Shown piece by piece: positions 1-8,544 of a DNA stretch of 64,000 bases (position 1 is its first letter; every line of letters begins with the position of its first letter). The translations under genes and the position numbers were made by a program. The notes under the pieces are model-generated. The model saw nothing but the letters and a program-made list of their open reading frames with translations, did no database searches and was not told the origin of the DNA. The stretch spans positions 124,001 to 188,000 of the forward strand of contig CAYFYA010000001.1 of NCBI GenBank assembly GCA_964347325.1. Reading direction: 5' to 3'. The DNA comes from JAJISG01 sp964347325. Its GTDB lineage: Archaea; Thermoplasmatota; Thermoplasmata; RBG-16-68-12; JAJISG01.

Positions 1-212
1 GTTATCAGGACGATGTCGATATCCGATAGCTTAACGCCCTCCTTCCCGAGCCGCTTCTCCAGACTCTTGAGCGATTCCGGGTGGTGAGGCCCCGCATCGA
101 CCAGGACGTTTTCCTCTCCTCTGAGGAGGTAGGCGTTGACGGGGCCCACCGGAAGCTGAGTCGGCAGGCGGATTCTTGTGAGACGCGGGCCCACGGCCAT
201 CGAGAGCTTCAC
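1..212 (-). CDS. Metallo-beta-lactamase-fold hydrolase, N-terminal fragment
   Basis: The gene is cut by the left window edge, so only about 70 N-terminal residues are visible. They contain the first strands of the metallo-beta-lactamase fold, with the typical string GPVNAYLLRGEENVLVDAG (about residues 24-42) and a later DIDIVLIT that normally leads into the metal-binding HxHxDH motif, which lies outside the window. The start is taken as GTG at 212; an in-frame ATG lies at 200. It is divergent from the leuA-like gene. The substrate cannot be inferred; glyoxalase II-like thioesterases and many other hydrolases share this beginning. Confidence 0.75.
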   Translation of the reverse strand, partial: MKLSMAVGPRLTRIRLPTQLPVGPVNAYLLRGEENVLVDAGPHHPESLKSLEKRLGKEGVKLSDIDIVLI

Positions 213-260
213 CCGCCCCGCTCGGATAAAGCTTGCCCGAGATGCCCCCCACGTGCGTCA

Positions 261-270
261 TTCTTAAGAG
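261..270 (+). promoter_or_regulatory. Probable TATA box of the leuA-like gene
   Basis: TTCTTAAGAG resembles the boxes before leuC and leuB. Its CTTAAG core lies 36 bases before GTG 299, so the transcript would start just before that codon. This favours 299 over the upstream in-frame TTG 233 and ATG 242. Confidence 0.45.
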
Positions 271-298
271 TCTCTGGCCCGTTTGGTCACCTGCTGGG

Positions 299-1579
299 GT
301 GTACCGTTTGGAAGAACCTCTTGTCCGGAACTACCTTCAGGAAGAGAGCCTCGCTCCTGGTCTTCCGAAGAAGGTCCTCTTCTGGGACGAGACCTTGAGA
401 GACGGGGAGCAGACACCCGGGGTCCACTTCTCCCCGGAGGAGAAGGTGAAGATCGCCCTGATGATGGACGACATCGGCATCCCCATCATGGACGTTGGGA
501 TGCCCATCGTCTCTGCGGAGGAGAAGAAGGCTGTGAAGGCCATAGCCGCCGAGGGACTGGACGCCCAGGTGCTGACCGCGGCGAGGACCGTCAAGGGTGA
601 CATCGACGCGAGCCTGGAGTGCGACCTTGACGCCATCAGCGTCTTCGTGGCCTGCAGCGACATACACCTGAAGTACAAGCTCAGGATGACCCGGGAGCAG
701 GTCCTTGGCATGGCGCCGGAGATGGTAGAGTACGCCAAGGATCACGGGCTCCATGTCTCCTTCGTGACGGAGGACACGGTGCGGGCCGACCTGGACTTCG
801 TCGAGCCTCTCTACAACGCCTGCATCGATGCGGGAGCGGATCGCGCCGTCCTCTGTGACACGGTCGGCGTTATGACTCCCACGGCCATCAGGTGGTGGAT
901 TCAAGCCGTCAAGGAGCGCTTGAGGCCTGTGGAGCTGAGCGTTCACATCCACAACGACTTCGGCATGGGCGTGGCGAATACCCTGGCCGCCTTGGAGAGC
1001 GGAGTTGAGGTGCCCCACACCACCGTGAACGGTCTTGGTGAGCGCTCGGGAAACACGCCCTTCGAGGAGACTGTAATGGCCCTGGAGTCCCTCTATGGCT
1101 ATCGGACGGGAATCGACACCCCCCGTCTCGTCGAGCTCTCTCGCCTAGTGGAGGAACTCTCCGGTGTTCCCGTTGCCGTCAACAAGCCCATCGTCGGGTA
1201 CAACGCCTTCCGCCACGAATCGGGCATCCACACCCACGGGGTCCTGATGCACACCCTAACCTATGAGCCCCTCCAGCCGGAGGTCGTGGGGAACAAGCGG
1301 GTCCTGGTCTTCGGCAAACACACGGGGGCGGCGTCCGTGGAGGACAGACTCAGTAAAGCCGGCATCGAGGCCGAGAGAGACCAGGTCATGGCCATCGTCG
1401 CCGCCATCAAGGAACTGGCGGAAACCAGGGAGAAGTCGGATCAGCTGGCCTTCATCCAGACCTACAGGGAGAGGGAAGAGCGGCTCCGCGGGGTCACGGA
1501 GGAGGAGTTCTGGCAGACGGTCAAGGCCGCTGGCGTCAAGGTTCCTTCATCGTTTTCCGATGGCGGCAAGACGGAGTAG
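299..1579 (+). CDS. leuA: 2-isopropylmalate synthase / homocitrate synthase family enzyme
   Basis: This is a DRE-TIM metallolyase that condenses acetyl-CoA with a 2-oxo acid, most likely 2-oxoisovalerate in leucine synthesis. The family signature DETLRDGEQTPGV sits near the N terminus. The metal-binding HIHND and the GERSGN motif follow; GERxGN favours isopropylmalate synthase over homocitrate synthase. HESGIHTHGVL lies near the C-terminal third. There is no long LeuA regulatory dimer domain, so length fits the short archaeal class (LeuA, CimA or AksA). The promoter position favours GTG 299; in-frame TTG 233 and ATG 242 would add 22 and 19 residues with no family similarity. Downstream leuC-, leuD- and leuB-like genes support a branched-chain role, but homocitrate or citramalate synthesis is not excluded. 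Confidence 0.8.
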   Translation: MYRLEEPLVRNYLQEESLAPGLPKKVLFWDETLRDGEQTPGVHFSPEEKVKIALMMDDIGIPIMDVGMPIVSAEEKKAVKAIAAEGLDAQVLTAARTVKGDIDASLECDLDAISVFVACSDIHLKYKLRMTREQVLGMAPEMVEYAKDHGLHVSFVTEDTVRADLDFVEPLYNACIDAGADRAVLCDTVGVMTPTAIRWWIQAVKERLRPVELSVHIHNDFGMGVANTLAALESGVEVPHTTVNGLGERSGNTPFEETVMALESLYGYRTGIDTPRLVELSRLVEELSGVPVAVNKPIVGYNAFRHESGIHTHGVLMHTLTYEPLQPEVVGNKRVLVFGKHTGAASVEDRLSKAGIEAERDQVMAIVAAIKELAETREKSDQLAFIQTYREREERLRGVTEEEFWQTVKAAGVKVPSSFSDGGKTE

Positions 1580-1625
1580 TCCCTCCTGGAGCCCTTTGTG
1601 AGGGCCTTCCAGGCCACTTCAGAAC

Positions 1626-1634
1626 CCTTAATAG
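1626..1634 (+). promoter_or_regulatory. Probable TATA box of leuC
   Basis: CCCTTAATA lies about 29 bases before ATG 1657, the spacing expected for a leaderless archaeal transcript. No Shine-Dalgarno sequence precedes the ATG. Confidence 0.5.
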
Positions 1635-1656
1635 TTGCCATCTCGTATCGTCAGGC

Positions 1657-2913
1657 ATGCCGGGCTTGACCATGGCTGAGAAGGTCCTGGCTAGGGCGAG
1701 CGACCGGGACCGGGCCGAGGCCGGCGAATTCGTGGACGCTGAAGTTGACCTTCTCTACATGCACGAGATGCTCGCGATGGTCCTCGAATCTTTTCGGCAG
1801 ATTGGGGTGGAGAAGGTGTGGGACCCAGACAGAATCGTCGTTACACTCGACCACTGGGTCCCCCCTCCCAACGAGCGGGTTGCCCAGATGCACCAGGACA
1901 TCAGGGTCTTCTGTCGGGAGCAGGGCATCGAGAGGTTCCACGATGTGGGGGACCACGGGATCATTCACCAGCTCGTGGCGGAGCGGGGGTATGCCCAACC
2001 CGGAGACCTAGTGATCGGCTCAGACAGCCACACCAACACGGTAGGAGCCCTTGGGGCTTTTGCCGCAGGCATCGGCGCCACGGATACAGCTGCATTGCTG
2101 GCGACAGGCCAGATCTGGCTGAAGGTTCCTGAAACGATTCGAATAGATATTTCAGGGGAGCTATCCCCAAGAACGGGCGCCAAGGACGTCATCCTGAGGA
2201 TCATCAGCGAGACGGGGGACGACGGAGCTCAGTACAAGGCAGTGGAGTTCCTGGGACCGACTGTCCAAGGTCTTCCCATGAACGAGCGCCTGACGCTTTC
2301 CAACATGACCACGGAGATGGGGGCGAAGGTGGGAATGATTCCCGGCGACGGGGTGACGAAAGCGTACCTTGCCCACAGCGGGAGGCCCTTTAGCCCCATA
2401 GCGCCTGACGAGGACGCCACCTACGCGGCCACCTACTCCCTTGATATCTCGGGCATGGGGCCGCAGGTCGCCTGCCCGGAGAACCCATCGAACGTGAGAC
2501 CAGTGGAAGACTTGAGAGGGACGTCCGTCCAGGTGGCGTTTCTGGGCTCGTGCACCAACGCTCGCATCGAGGATTTGCGGGCGGCTGCGGAGATAATGAA
2601 GGGAGAGCGTCTGGCCCCGGGCCTACGGATGCTTGTCTCCCCTGCGTCTCAGGCAATCTACCGACAGGCCCTCAAGGAGGGCCTCGCGGATGTCTTCGTT
2701 GATGCGGGAGCCACGTTCACCAATAGCACCTGCGGTCCATGCTTCGGAGGCCACCTGGGCGTCCTAGCTCCCGGTGAGGTCTGTATCAGTAGCAGCAACC
2801 GCAACTACACTGGGAGGATGGGGAGCAAGGAGGCCCGGATCTATCTAGCTTCGCCTCTGACCGTGGCCGCCACCGCTCTGCACGGCGAGATCACTGACCC
2901 TCGGGAGGTGTAG
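1657..2913 (+). CDS. leuC: 3-isopropylmalate dehydratase large subunit (aconitase family)
   Basis: This is the large subunit of isopropylmalate isomerase or homoaconitase, 418 residues, the archaeal two-subunit form. It interconverts 2- and 3-isopropylmalate through a [4Fe-4S] cluster. Cluster cysteines are visible in GSCTNARIEDL and in STCGPCFGGHLG, and SDSHTNTVGALG is the usual substrate-site motif near residue 120. SSNRNYTGRMGS near the C terminus is also diagnostic. The start follows a TATA-like box at leaderless spacing. The small subunit begins three bases after the stop, so the two are co-transcribed. Confidence 0.9.
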   Translation: MPGLTMAEKVLARASDRDRAEAGEFVDAEVDLLYMHEMLAMVLESFRQIGVEKVWDPDRIVVTLDHWVPPPNERVAQMHQDIRVFCREQGIERFHDVGDHGIIHQLVAERGYAQPGDLVIGSDSHTNTVGALGAFAAGIGATDTAALLATGQIWLKVPETIRIDISGELSPRTGAKDVILRIISETGDDGAQYKAVEFLGPTVQGLPMNERLTLSNMTTEMGAKVGMIPGDGVTKAYLAHSGRPFSPIAPDEDATYAATYSLDISGMGPQVACPENPSNVRPVEDLRGTSVQVAFLGSCTNARIEDLRAAAEIMKGERLAPGLRMLVSPASQAIYRQALKEGLADVFVDAGATFTNSTCGPCFGGHLGVLAPGEVCISSSNRNYTGRMGSKEARIYLASPLTVAATALHGEITDPREV

Positions 2914-2915
2914 GG

Positions 2916-3425
2916 TTGGCAAGTCGCTTCAGCGGCCGCGTATGGAAATTTGGCGAGGGGGTCTCCACCGACCACATAATATCGGTGAAGTACCTGGACA
3001 CAACGGACCCGGAGGTCTTCGCGGCACACGCCATGGAGGTAGTGGACCCTGAATTCCCGAACAAGGTGGAGCGGGGGGACATCATCGTCGCAGGCCCCAA
3101 CTTCGGTTGCGGATCTAGCCGAGAGCAGGCACCCCTCGCCTTGAAGACCCTCGGCATCAGGGCCGTTGTTGCGGAGTCCTTTGCTCGTATCTTCTTTCGA
3201 AACAGCATCAACATAGGCCTACCAGCGGTGGAGTGCAAGGGGATCGCGGAAGCGGTCTCTGAGGGAGAGTCGATCACGGTGGACCTCGAGGCGGGAGATG
3301 TGACCACGCCCGCGGGGGACCGGTTGAGCATATCTCGATACCCGGATCGAGTTCTAAAAATTCTGCGAGCCGGAGGCCTTATCCCGATGCTTCAGAAGGA
3401 ATTCAAGGCCCGCTCTCAAGCATAG
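2916..3425 (+). CDS. leuD: 3-isopropylmalate dehydratase small subunit
   Basis: The 169-residue swivelling-domain subunit partners LeuC. The family motif FGCGSSREQAPLALK is present, as is the N-terminal GRVWKFGEGVSTDHI. The specificity loop reads YLDTTDP. This loop is known to separate isopropylmalate from homoaconitate enzymes in archaea, but this variant does not settle the choice. Translation starts at TTG 2916 after the strong GGGAGGTG at 2902-2909 inside the end of leuC. Confidence 0.88.
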   Translation: MASRFSGRVWKFGEGVSTDHIISVKYLDTTDPEVFAAHAMEVVDPEFPNKVERGDIIVAGPNFGCGSSREQAPLALKTLGIRAVVAESFARIFFRNSINIGLPAVECKGIAEAVSEGESITVDLEAGDVTTPAGDRLSISRYPDRVLKILRAGGLIPMLQKEFKARSQA

Positions 3426-3558
3426 CAGCGAAACCTGTCTCGCCTGAATGTCCCACACGAGGCAGCTCGGGATCGATGCGCGGAGGGGGCACGTAAACCG
3501 ATGTCGCCCGACCCTCCTGTGGGTCCTTGAACAAACATTATCTACGCCGCCCAAAGAA

Positions 3559-3567
3559 CCCTTAAGT
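3559..3567 (+). promoter_or_regulatory. Probable TATA box of the leuB-like gene
   Basis: CCCTTAAGT lies about 30 bases before ATG 3591. The 165-base gap behind it also contains a hairpin-forming GGAGGG (3482-3487) and CCCTCC (3512-3517). Confidence 0.5.
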
Positions 3568-3590
3568 AGCCACTCCAGGTTTGTGCTGCG

Positions 3591-4721
3591 ATGGCCTACA
3601 AGGTCGTCGTCCTAGCCGGGGACGGCGTGGGCCCAGAGGTCGTACGGGAGGGCATCAAAGTCCTCCACGCCGTAGAGGAGGCTTATGGCATCGACTTCGA
3701 TCTCGTCCCATACCCTTGCGGCGGCAAACACTACCTGGAGACGGGGGAGGAGTGGCCCGAGGTCGCCTTCGAGTCGTGCAGGACCTCCGATGCCATTCTC
3801 TTGGGCGCCATAGGCTACCCTGGCGCCAACCTTCCTGACGGAAACCTGGCGGGGGCGGGCGTCGTGTTCGGCCTCCGTTTCGGCTTGGACCTCTACGCCA
3901 ACGTTAGGCCAACGAAGCTCTATCCCGGGGTGAAGCACAAGATCCATGATGGCCTGAAGGAGGTCTGGGATCCCGGAAAGGTGAACTTCGTCATCGTCAG
4001 GGAGAACACGGAGGGCATCTACTCTCCCATCCGCGGCATCCTGAAGCGCGGCGGCGTCGAGGAGATGGCCATCGACAACAGGGTCACGACCCGCAAGGGG
4101 GCTGAGAGGGTAATCCGCTTCGCCTTTGAGCTCAGCCACCGTCGCGAGGGGGCCCCTTTGGATGGCAGGAAGAGGGTCACCTGCGTGGACAAGAGCAACG
4201 TCCTCGATGGCTGCCGCCTCTTCCGAAGGGTCTACGATGAGGTCGCCGAGGAGTACCCAGATGTTGATCGGGACTACGCCTACATCGACGCCTTCACGCA
4301 GTGGATGATGCGGGGTCCTGAGGCCTACGATGTGGCCGTGATGAGCAACCTCTTCGGCGACATCGTCACAGACCTAGCCGCCGTCCTCCAAGGCGGCATG
4401 GGCCTGGCCGCCAGCGGCAACATCGGCGACCACCACGCCATGTTCGAGCCCATCCACGGCAGTGCCCCGAAGTACGAGGGCCAGGACAAGGCCAACCCCA
4501 TGGGCGCAGTGTTGGCCGTGCAGATGATGCTGGAGTGGCTCGGCGAGAAGAAGGGTGACGGCTCCCTGCTGGGAGCCTCCGCGGCCGTCGAGGCAGCGGT
4601 CAGATCGGTCCTGAAGGGGGGCAAGCGCTTGACCTACGACCTCGGTGGGAAGGCTAAGTGTAGTCAGGTTGGAGACGCCCTGGCCGACGCGGTCAAGAGA
4701 GCCGTCGCGTCGCCTGGATGA
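3591..4721 (+). CDS. leuB: Isopropylmalate/isocitrate dehydrogenase family enzyme
   Basis: This NAD(P)-dependent beta-decarboxylating dehydrogenase is 376 residues long. It shows the N-terminal LAGDGVGPEVVREG, the REN-TEGIYS substrate segment, and the signature pattern from YDVAVMSNLFGDIVTDLAA through GGMGLAASGNIG to FEPIHGSAPKYEGQDKANPMG. In context it should oxidise 3-isopropylmalate in leucine synthesis. Homoisocitrate, tartrate and isocitrate dehydrogenases share the fold and cannot be excluded. It has its own promoter and leaderless ATG. Its last 29 bases overlap the tail of the convergent HAD gene. Confidence 0.82.
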   Translation: MAYKVVVLAGDGVGPEVVREGIKVLHAVEEAYGIDFDLVPYPCGGKHYLETGEEWPEVAFESCRTSDAILLGAIGYPGANLPDGNLAGAGVVFGLRFGLDLYANVRPTKLYPGVKHKIHDGLKEVWDPGKVNFVIVRENTEGIYSPIRGILKRGGVEEMAIDNRVTTRKGAERVIRFAFELSHRREGAPLDGRKRVTCVDKSNVLDGCRLFRRVYDEVAEEYPDVDRDYAYIDAFTQWMMRGPEAYDVAVMSNLFGDIVTDLAAVLQGGMGLAASGNIGDHHAMFEPIHGSAPKYEGQDKANPMGAVLAVQMMLEWLGEKKGDGSLLGASAAVEAAVRSVLKGGKRLTYDLGGKAKCSQVGDALADAVKRAVASPG

Positions 4722-5391
4722 GTTGAGCGGCCTCCCGCAGGTCTCGAACCGTGAAGTCCGGCCTAGGAACACTCCCCTTCAGCTTCTCACCCCTCCGATT
4801 GACCCAGCCAGCCATCATCCCCACCCGCTTGGGTCCGAGGATGTCGTCCACGGAGGAGTCGCCGACATGGAGGGCCTCTTCGGGAGGACAGCCCGCCTTG
4901 TCCAGTGCGACCTCGAAGATTCTCCGATCCGGCTTGTAGGCCCGTGTGCTCTCCGAGGTCACCATGATAGAGAACTCCTTGCCAAGACCCGACTGCGCTA
5001 GGAGGGTATGGAGCAGGTCGTTGTCGATGTTTGAGATGATGCCCAGCGTGAAGCCCTCGAGCTTCTTGATAGCCTCGGGAACCTCCGGGTAGGTCGTCGT
5101 CCCCGTCCAGAGCCGCAGGAGTTGGCGCGTGTAGGATAGCGGGTCGCCTTCGACCCCGACCTCCTGGAAGAGAAGGGAAAGGGCCTCCGCTGTAGCCTCC
5201 TCCACCGTCAGGAAACTGCCTCGAGTCGCAACCTCATAGCTCTTCTCCCACCAGACCTTCCCCAACTCCTCGCTCGTCAGAGCCAGGCCCGTGTCCTGGA
5301 TGATCTCATCCATGACCTCCCCGCTCGCCACCTCATCCAGGCGGAACAGGGTCCCGAAGGCGTCGAAGGTTACGAGTCTAGGTCTCTTCAC
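4693..5391 (-). CDS. HAD-superfamily hydrolase
   Basis: This 232-residue protein has the haloacid dehalogenase fold. Motif I is TFDAFGTLF at residues 8-16, motif II is GIISN near residue 116, the conserved lysine lies in AYKPDRRIFE, and motif IV is HVGDSSVDDILG. A helical C1-type cap lies between motifs I and II. It probably removes phosphate from a small metabolite; the substrate is not predictable. It starts 18 bases downstream of the luciferase-like gene's stop on the same strand and is likely co-transcribed with it. Confidence 0.82.
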   Translation of the reverse strand: MKRPRLVTFDAFGTLFRLDEVASGEVMDEIIQDTGLALTSEELGKVWWEKSYEVATRGSFLTVEEATAEALSLLFQEVGVEGDPLSYTRQLLRLWTGTTTYPEVPEAIKKLEGFTLGIISNIDNDLLHTLLAQSGLGKEFSIMVTSESTRAYKPDRRIFEVALDKAGCPPEEALHVGDSSVDDILGPKRVGMMAGWVNRRGEKLKGSVPRPDFTVRDLREAAQLIQATRRLS

Positions 5392-5408
5392 GATTGACCT
5401 CCTTCAGG

Positions 5409-6386
5409 CTAAGAGGTCTCCCTGATCCTGGGAATGATCTCCCTCGCGAACGTTTCGATCGGCTCAATCTCGTAGGCTCCGGGAAAGTAGACAACGAAGT
5501 AGGTGACGCCCACGTCTATGTACTCCTTGAAGTATCGGGCCACTTCGTCGTACTCCGCGACGAGATTCCTATCCAGGTAGTCGTCGATTCTCTGGCCCAG
5601 CCGTTTGGCGTAGACCGCGGCCCTCTTCTCCGCCTGAGCGGAGTCCTCAGCTGTCACGACCACCTCGCTGTAGCTTCTCTCGATCTCCTCGGGATTCCTG
5701 CCCACCGCCTTGCAGTGCTCGTCCAAGATGCGCGACTTCCGGGCGAACTCCTGGGGCCAACCGAAGAAGTTGGAGCGATCCCCGTACTTGGCCGCCGAGC
5801 GCAAGGTGAACCTCTCCCCACCTCCGCCGATGGTCACTGGCGGCCTCGGAGACTGAACGGGCTTGGGGCTGCAGTATGCCCCTTTCAGGTCGTAGAACCG
5901 ACCGTGGAAGGTGACCCTCTCCTCCTCCCACAGTCGTCTGATGACCTGAATCGCCTCGTCCATCATCCCTATGCGGGCGGCGGCCTTGGGGAACTCGAAG
6001 CCGTACCCGTCATACTCGTGCTCATACCAGCCCGCCCCCAGACCGAACTCTAGCCTGCCTTTGGACAGGACGTCCACGCAGGCCGCCATCTTTGCCAGCA
6101 TGGCCGGATTCCTGTAGGAGTTGCAGGTCACCATCTGTCCTATCCTGAGCTTCGAGGTCACGGCGGCGATGGCCGCCGTCATGGTCCAGCACTCGAATAC
6201 CGGAAAGGGCCCAGGTCTGGGAACGGGATGGAGGTGGTCGTAGAACCAGCCCGACGTGAATCCCTCACGCTCGAGGGCCTTGGCCGTCTCGACGATGAGG
6301 TCGTACATCTCCTCGGGGGAAGCCTCGTCCGGAAGGTCGTAGATCCAGCCCTGAGGGACCATAGCGCCAAAGGTGATCTCCCTCAT
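5409..6386 (-). CDS. LLM-class flavin/F420-dependent oxidoreductase
   Basis: This 325-residue TIM-barrel protein belongs to the bacterial-luciferase-like family, which uses reduced flavin or coenzyme F420. Typical segments are SGWFYDHLHP, the RIGQMVTCNSYRNPAMLAKM stretch, KGRLEFGLGAGW and the GGGGERFTLRSAAKYGDRSNFF region. The start is placed at ATG 6386 because a CCCTTAAAG box lies about 28 bases upstream; an in-frame ATG 45 bases further up lies across that promoter. The substrate is unknown. Confidence 0.82.
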   Translation of the reverse strand: MREITFGAMVPQGWIYDLPDEASPEEMYDLIVETAKALEREGFTSGWFYDHLHPVPRPGPFPVFECWTMTAAIAAVTSKLRIGQMVTCNSYRNPAMLAKMAACVDVLSKGRLEFGLGAGWYEHEYDGYGFEFPKAAARIGMMDEAIQVIRRLWEEERVTFHGRFYDLKGAYCSPKPVQSPRPPVTIGGGGERFTLRSAAKYGDRSNFFGWPQEFARKSRILDEHCKAVGRNPEEIERSYSEVVVTAEDSAQAEKRAAVYAKRLGQRIDDYLDRNLVAEYDEVARYFKEYIDVGVTYFVVYFPGAYEIEPIETFAREIIPRIRETS

Positions 6387-6407
6387 GCGGGAGGGAAGGT
6401 GGGGCTT

Positions 6408-6416
6408 CTTTAAGGG
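6408..6416 (-). promoter_or_regulatory. Probable TATA box of the LLM oxidoreductase gene
   Basis: On the minus strand CCCTTAAAG precedes ATG 6386 by about 28 bases. It supports a leaderless start and the shorter protein. Confidence 0.5.
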
Positions 6417-6437
6417 TTTCACTGGGCCCAAGGAATT

Positions 6438-7508
6438 TCAGCGACCCATATCCAGTAGAAACCTCTTTTGATCGAGCAGATGCCAGGGTTCCTCCTCGAA
6501 CACATCCTCCAGGAGGGTGCCCGGCGGTACGGGGCCAGCCTCCTCGGCCATCTTGATGCCTTGGAGGACCTCGTCGGTGACCGCCTGCCTCATGGCCTCC
6601 TCCTCTGCTCGCTCCATGATCCCTTTCTTCTCTAGGTAGCGCCAGAACCGTCGGAGTGGGTCCTTGCCCTCCCACTCCTCCACCTCCTCCTTGGGGCGAT
6701 AACGGGTGGGGTCATCCGCGGTGGAGTGTCCGAACATGCGGTAGGTGACGGCCTCTATGAAGGTGGGTCCCTTCCCGGACCTCGCCGTCTCCACAGCCTC
6801 CATTGTCCCGGCATAGACGGCTAGGATGTCGTTGCCGTCGACCTTCATGCCGGGAACACCGTAGGCGCCGGCCTTGATAACCAGGTCCTCGGAGCGCGTC
6901 TGCCTTGACAGCGGGACGGAGATGGCCCACTGGTTGTTCTGGCAGAAGAAGATCACGGGAGGCTTGTAGACCCCCGCGAAGTTCATGGCCACGTGGAAAT
7001 CAGAGCTGGAGGTAGCGCCGTCCCCGAGGTAAGCGAGGACGACGGTGTCGTTGACCAGGTATCTCGCCGCCATCGCCGTTCCCACGGCCTGAGGAAGCTG
7101 GTTCCCAATGCAGCTGGACCAGGATACGTGGTTGACCTGCCTTGAGGCGAAGTGGCACGGCTGCATGTGCCCCTTGAGGACGTCCTGCTCATTGCCGAGG
7201 CACTGGGCCACGTACGTCATGAGCGGGTAGCCTCGCAGCAGGGCGGCACCCCCCTGCCTCAGGGCCGGATAGATCCAATCCTGAGGGCCGAGACAGTATG
7301 CGCTGCCTACTACCGCAGCCTCCTCGCCCGAGGCAGGGCCGTAGAAGCCGATGCGTCCCTGGCGCTGCAGGCCTATCATCCTCTCGTCTAGGATTCGTAG
7401 GAGGAGCATCTGCCGGTAGAGGCTTCGGAGCTCCTCCTCAGCTAGTACTGGCTCCTTACCGATGACAGAACCGTCTGCGTCTACGATCTGAAGAGTCTTC
7501 TGAGCCAA
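6438..7508 (-). CDS. pdhA: Thiamine-diphosphate-dependent 2-oxoacid dehydrogenase E1 alpha subunit
   Basis: This is the alpha subunit of pyruvate, branched-chain or acetoin dehydrogenase, 356 residues. The ThDP-binding motif begins GDGATSSSDFHVAMNFAG and ends at NNQWAIS; HSTADDPTRY is the phosphorylation-loop region of E1 alpha. It would decarboxylate a 2-oxo acid together with a beta subunit. No E1 beta, E2 or E3 gene is adjacent: LLM oxidoreductase lies downstream and a methyltransferase upstream. The start is TTG 7508, preceded by a CTTAAG box at 7544-7549. Whether the substrate is pyruvate or a branched-chain acid is not clear. Confidence 0.85.
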   Translation of the reverse strand: MAQKTLQIVDADGSVIGKEPVLAEEELRSLYRQMLLLRILDERMIGLQRQGRIGFYGPASGEEAAVVGSAYCLGPQDWIYPALRQGGAALLRGYPLMTYVAQCLGNEQDVLKGHMQPCHFASRQVNHVSWSSCIGNQLPQAVGTAMAARYLVNDTVVLAYLGDGATSSSDFHVAMNFAGVYKPPVIFFCQNNQWAISVPLSRQTRSEDLVIKAGAYGVPGMKVDGNDILAVYAGTMEAVETARSGKGPTFIEAVTYRMFGHSTADDPTRYRPKEEVEEWEGKDPLRRFWRYLEKKGIMERAEEEAMRQAVTDEVLQGIKMAEEAGPVPPGTLLEDVFEEEPWHLLDQKRFLLDMGR

Positions 7509-7574
7509 TGACCTCAGCCGCTTGTATCATGGCCAGGAATTCGCTTAAGCTTTGCTGGTGCGTTCTCACTGGTT

Positions 7575-8471
7575 TCAATCACGGCGGGCCGAGACGATGC
7601 CAACGGGCGGATGATCCTCTCCGTGGGAGGCCAGCTTCTCATGGGCGGTGTCCCAGCGATTCAGCAGGCTCGCCCGCTTCTCTTCGTCCTCAATCTTCTC
7701 CACGTATTCCCTTGGGAGAAACGCCAGGAAGTGGGGTAGACCCACCATGATAATACGGGAGTCGACGATCTGTCCCCCTGCCGCACTCACGAGGCTCTCC
7801 AGTTCATCAAGAGGGAGGTAGTGGACGTCATCCTTCCTGCCAGTTCTGGCCTCGAAGACCTCCTCCCGAAGCTCGTACATCTCAAGGTGGGCCTCCTGAG
7901 CCTTGGTCTCAGCCTTGGGCAAGGTCTCCGCGACGAAGACTCGAGGGGCTACCCTCAACATCTCGCTGAGGACCGACACCATCGTCTGCTCATCATGGAG
8001 GCTCCGGATTCCATGGATAATGATCGCGAGGTCGAGGGAGTCGCCACGGAGTGGAAGCTGCGCGGCGTCACAGCCCACCGGCCTTACCCGACTCCTGAGG
8101 CCAGCCTGGCTCAGGATCTCGTCGAAGTGGGTCCACCTCTCAAGCTCGGCCGCCACCACCCTTCCATCCTGGCCGACCCGGTGCGCTAGCGCGACCGTTG
8201 CGAGGGCATGTGTGCCGGAGCCGACTTCGAGAACACCAGCGCCCTTCGCGATGTCGACGTGGGAGAGGACCTTGTACCGTTCAATTAGCTCTAGATGCAG
8301 CCAGTGACGAGGGAGTGGAGGCGGTTCATCCCTGGGCGGAAGGCGACTCACCACCGCGGCAAAGGTTGGGTCCACGTCCTCGAGGGCTACGTTCAGCCGC
8401 TCCAGAGAACCGTTAAGTCGACGCGGTGGGGTAGGCGATGCTCCAGGCTGGGTTGACACCTGCTCCTCCAT
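7575..8471 (-). CDS. Class I SAM-dependent methyltransferase
   Basis: The 298-residue protein has a Rossmann methyltransferase core. Motif I reads AGVLEVGSGTHALATVALA near residue 75, followed by an acidic VVAAELERW, and by DAAQLPLRGDSLDLAIIIHG for motifs III-IV. A roughly 65-residue N-terminal extension rich in Pro and Arg precedes it, and a helical C-terminal segment follows. The target molecule cannot be predicted. It is divergent from the DNA ligase gene with about 70 bases between starts. Confidence 0.75.
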   Translation of the reverse strand: MEEQVSTQPGASPTPPRRLNGSLERLNVALEDVDPTFAAVVSRLPPRDEPPPLPRHWLHLELIERYKVLSHVDIAKGAGVLEVGSGTHALATVALAHRVGQDGRVVAAELERWTHFDEILSQAGLRSRVRPVGCDAAQLPLRGDSLDLAIIIHGIRSLHDEQTMVSVLSEMLRVAPRVFVAETLPKAETKAQEAHLEMYELREEVFEARTGRKDDVHYLPLDELESLVSAAGGQIVDSRIIMVGLPHFLAFLPREYVEKIEDEEKRASLLNRWDTAHEKLASHGEDHPPVGIVSARRD

Positions 8472-8544
8472 CCATGGCCGTGTATAAAGGAGTCCCGCCT
8501 CGCCCTTCGAAACTTAGATTATCGTCTGAGGGCCTTGGTAGACC

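Noticed and set aside
287..1018. Long minus-strand open frame opposite the leuA-like gene
   Set aside because: It is a shadow of a strongly conserved coding frame, with no recognisable motifs of its own; high GC content makes such antisense frames common.
3482..3517. GGAGGG/CCCTCC hairpin between leuD and leuB
   Set aside because: It could be a weak terminator or attenuator, but the loop is long and no T-run follows, so it was not listed as a feature.
5394..6053. 219-codon plus-strand frame opposite the LLM oxidoreductase
   Set aside because: The minus strand encodes a full family protein; the opposite frame shows no domain and no promoter.
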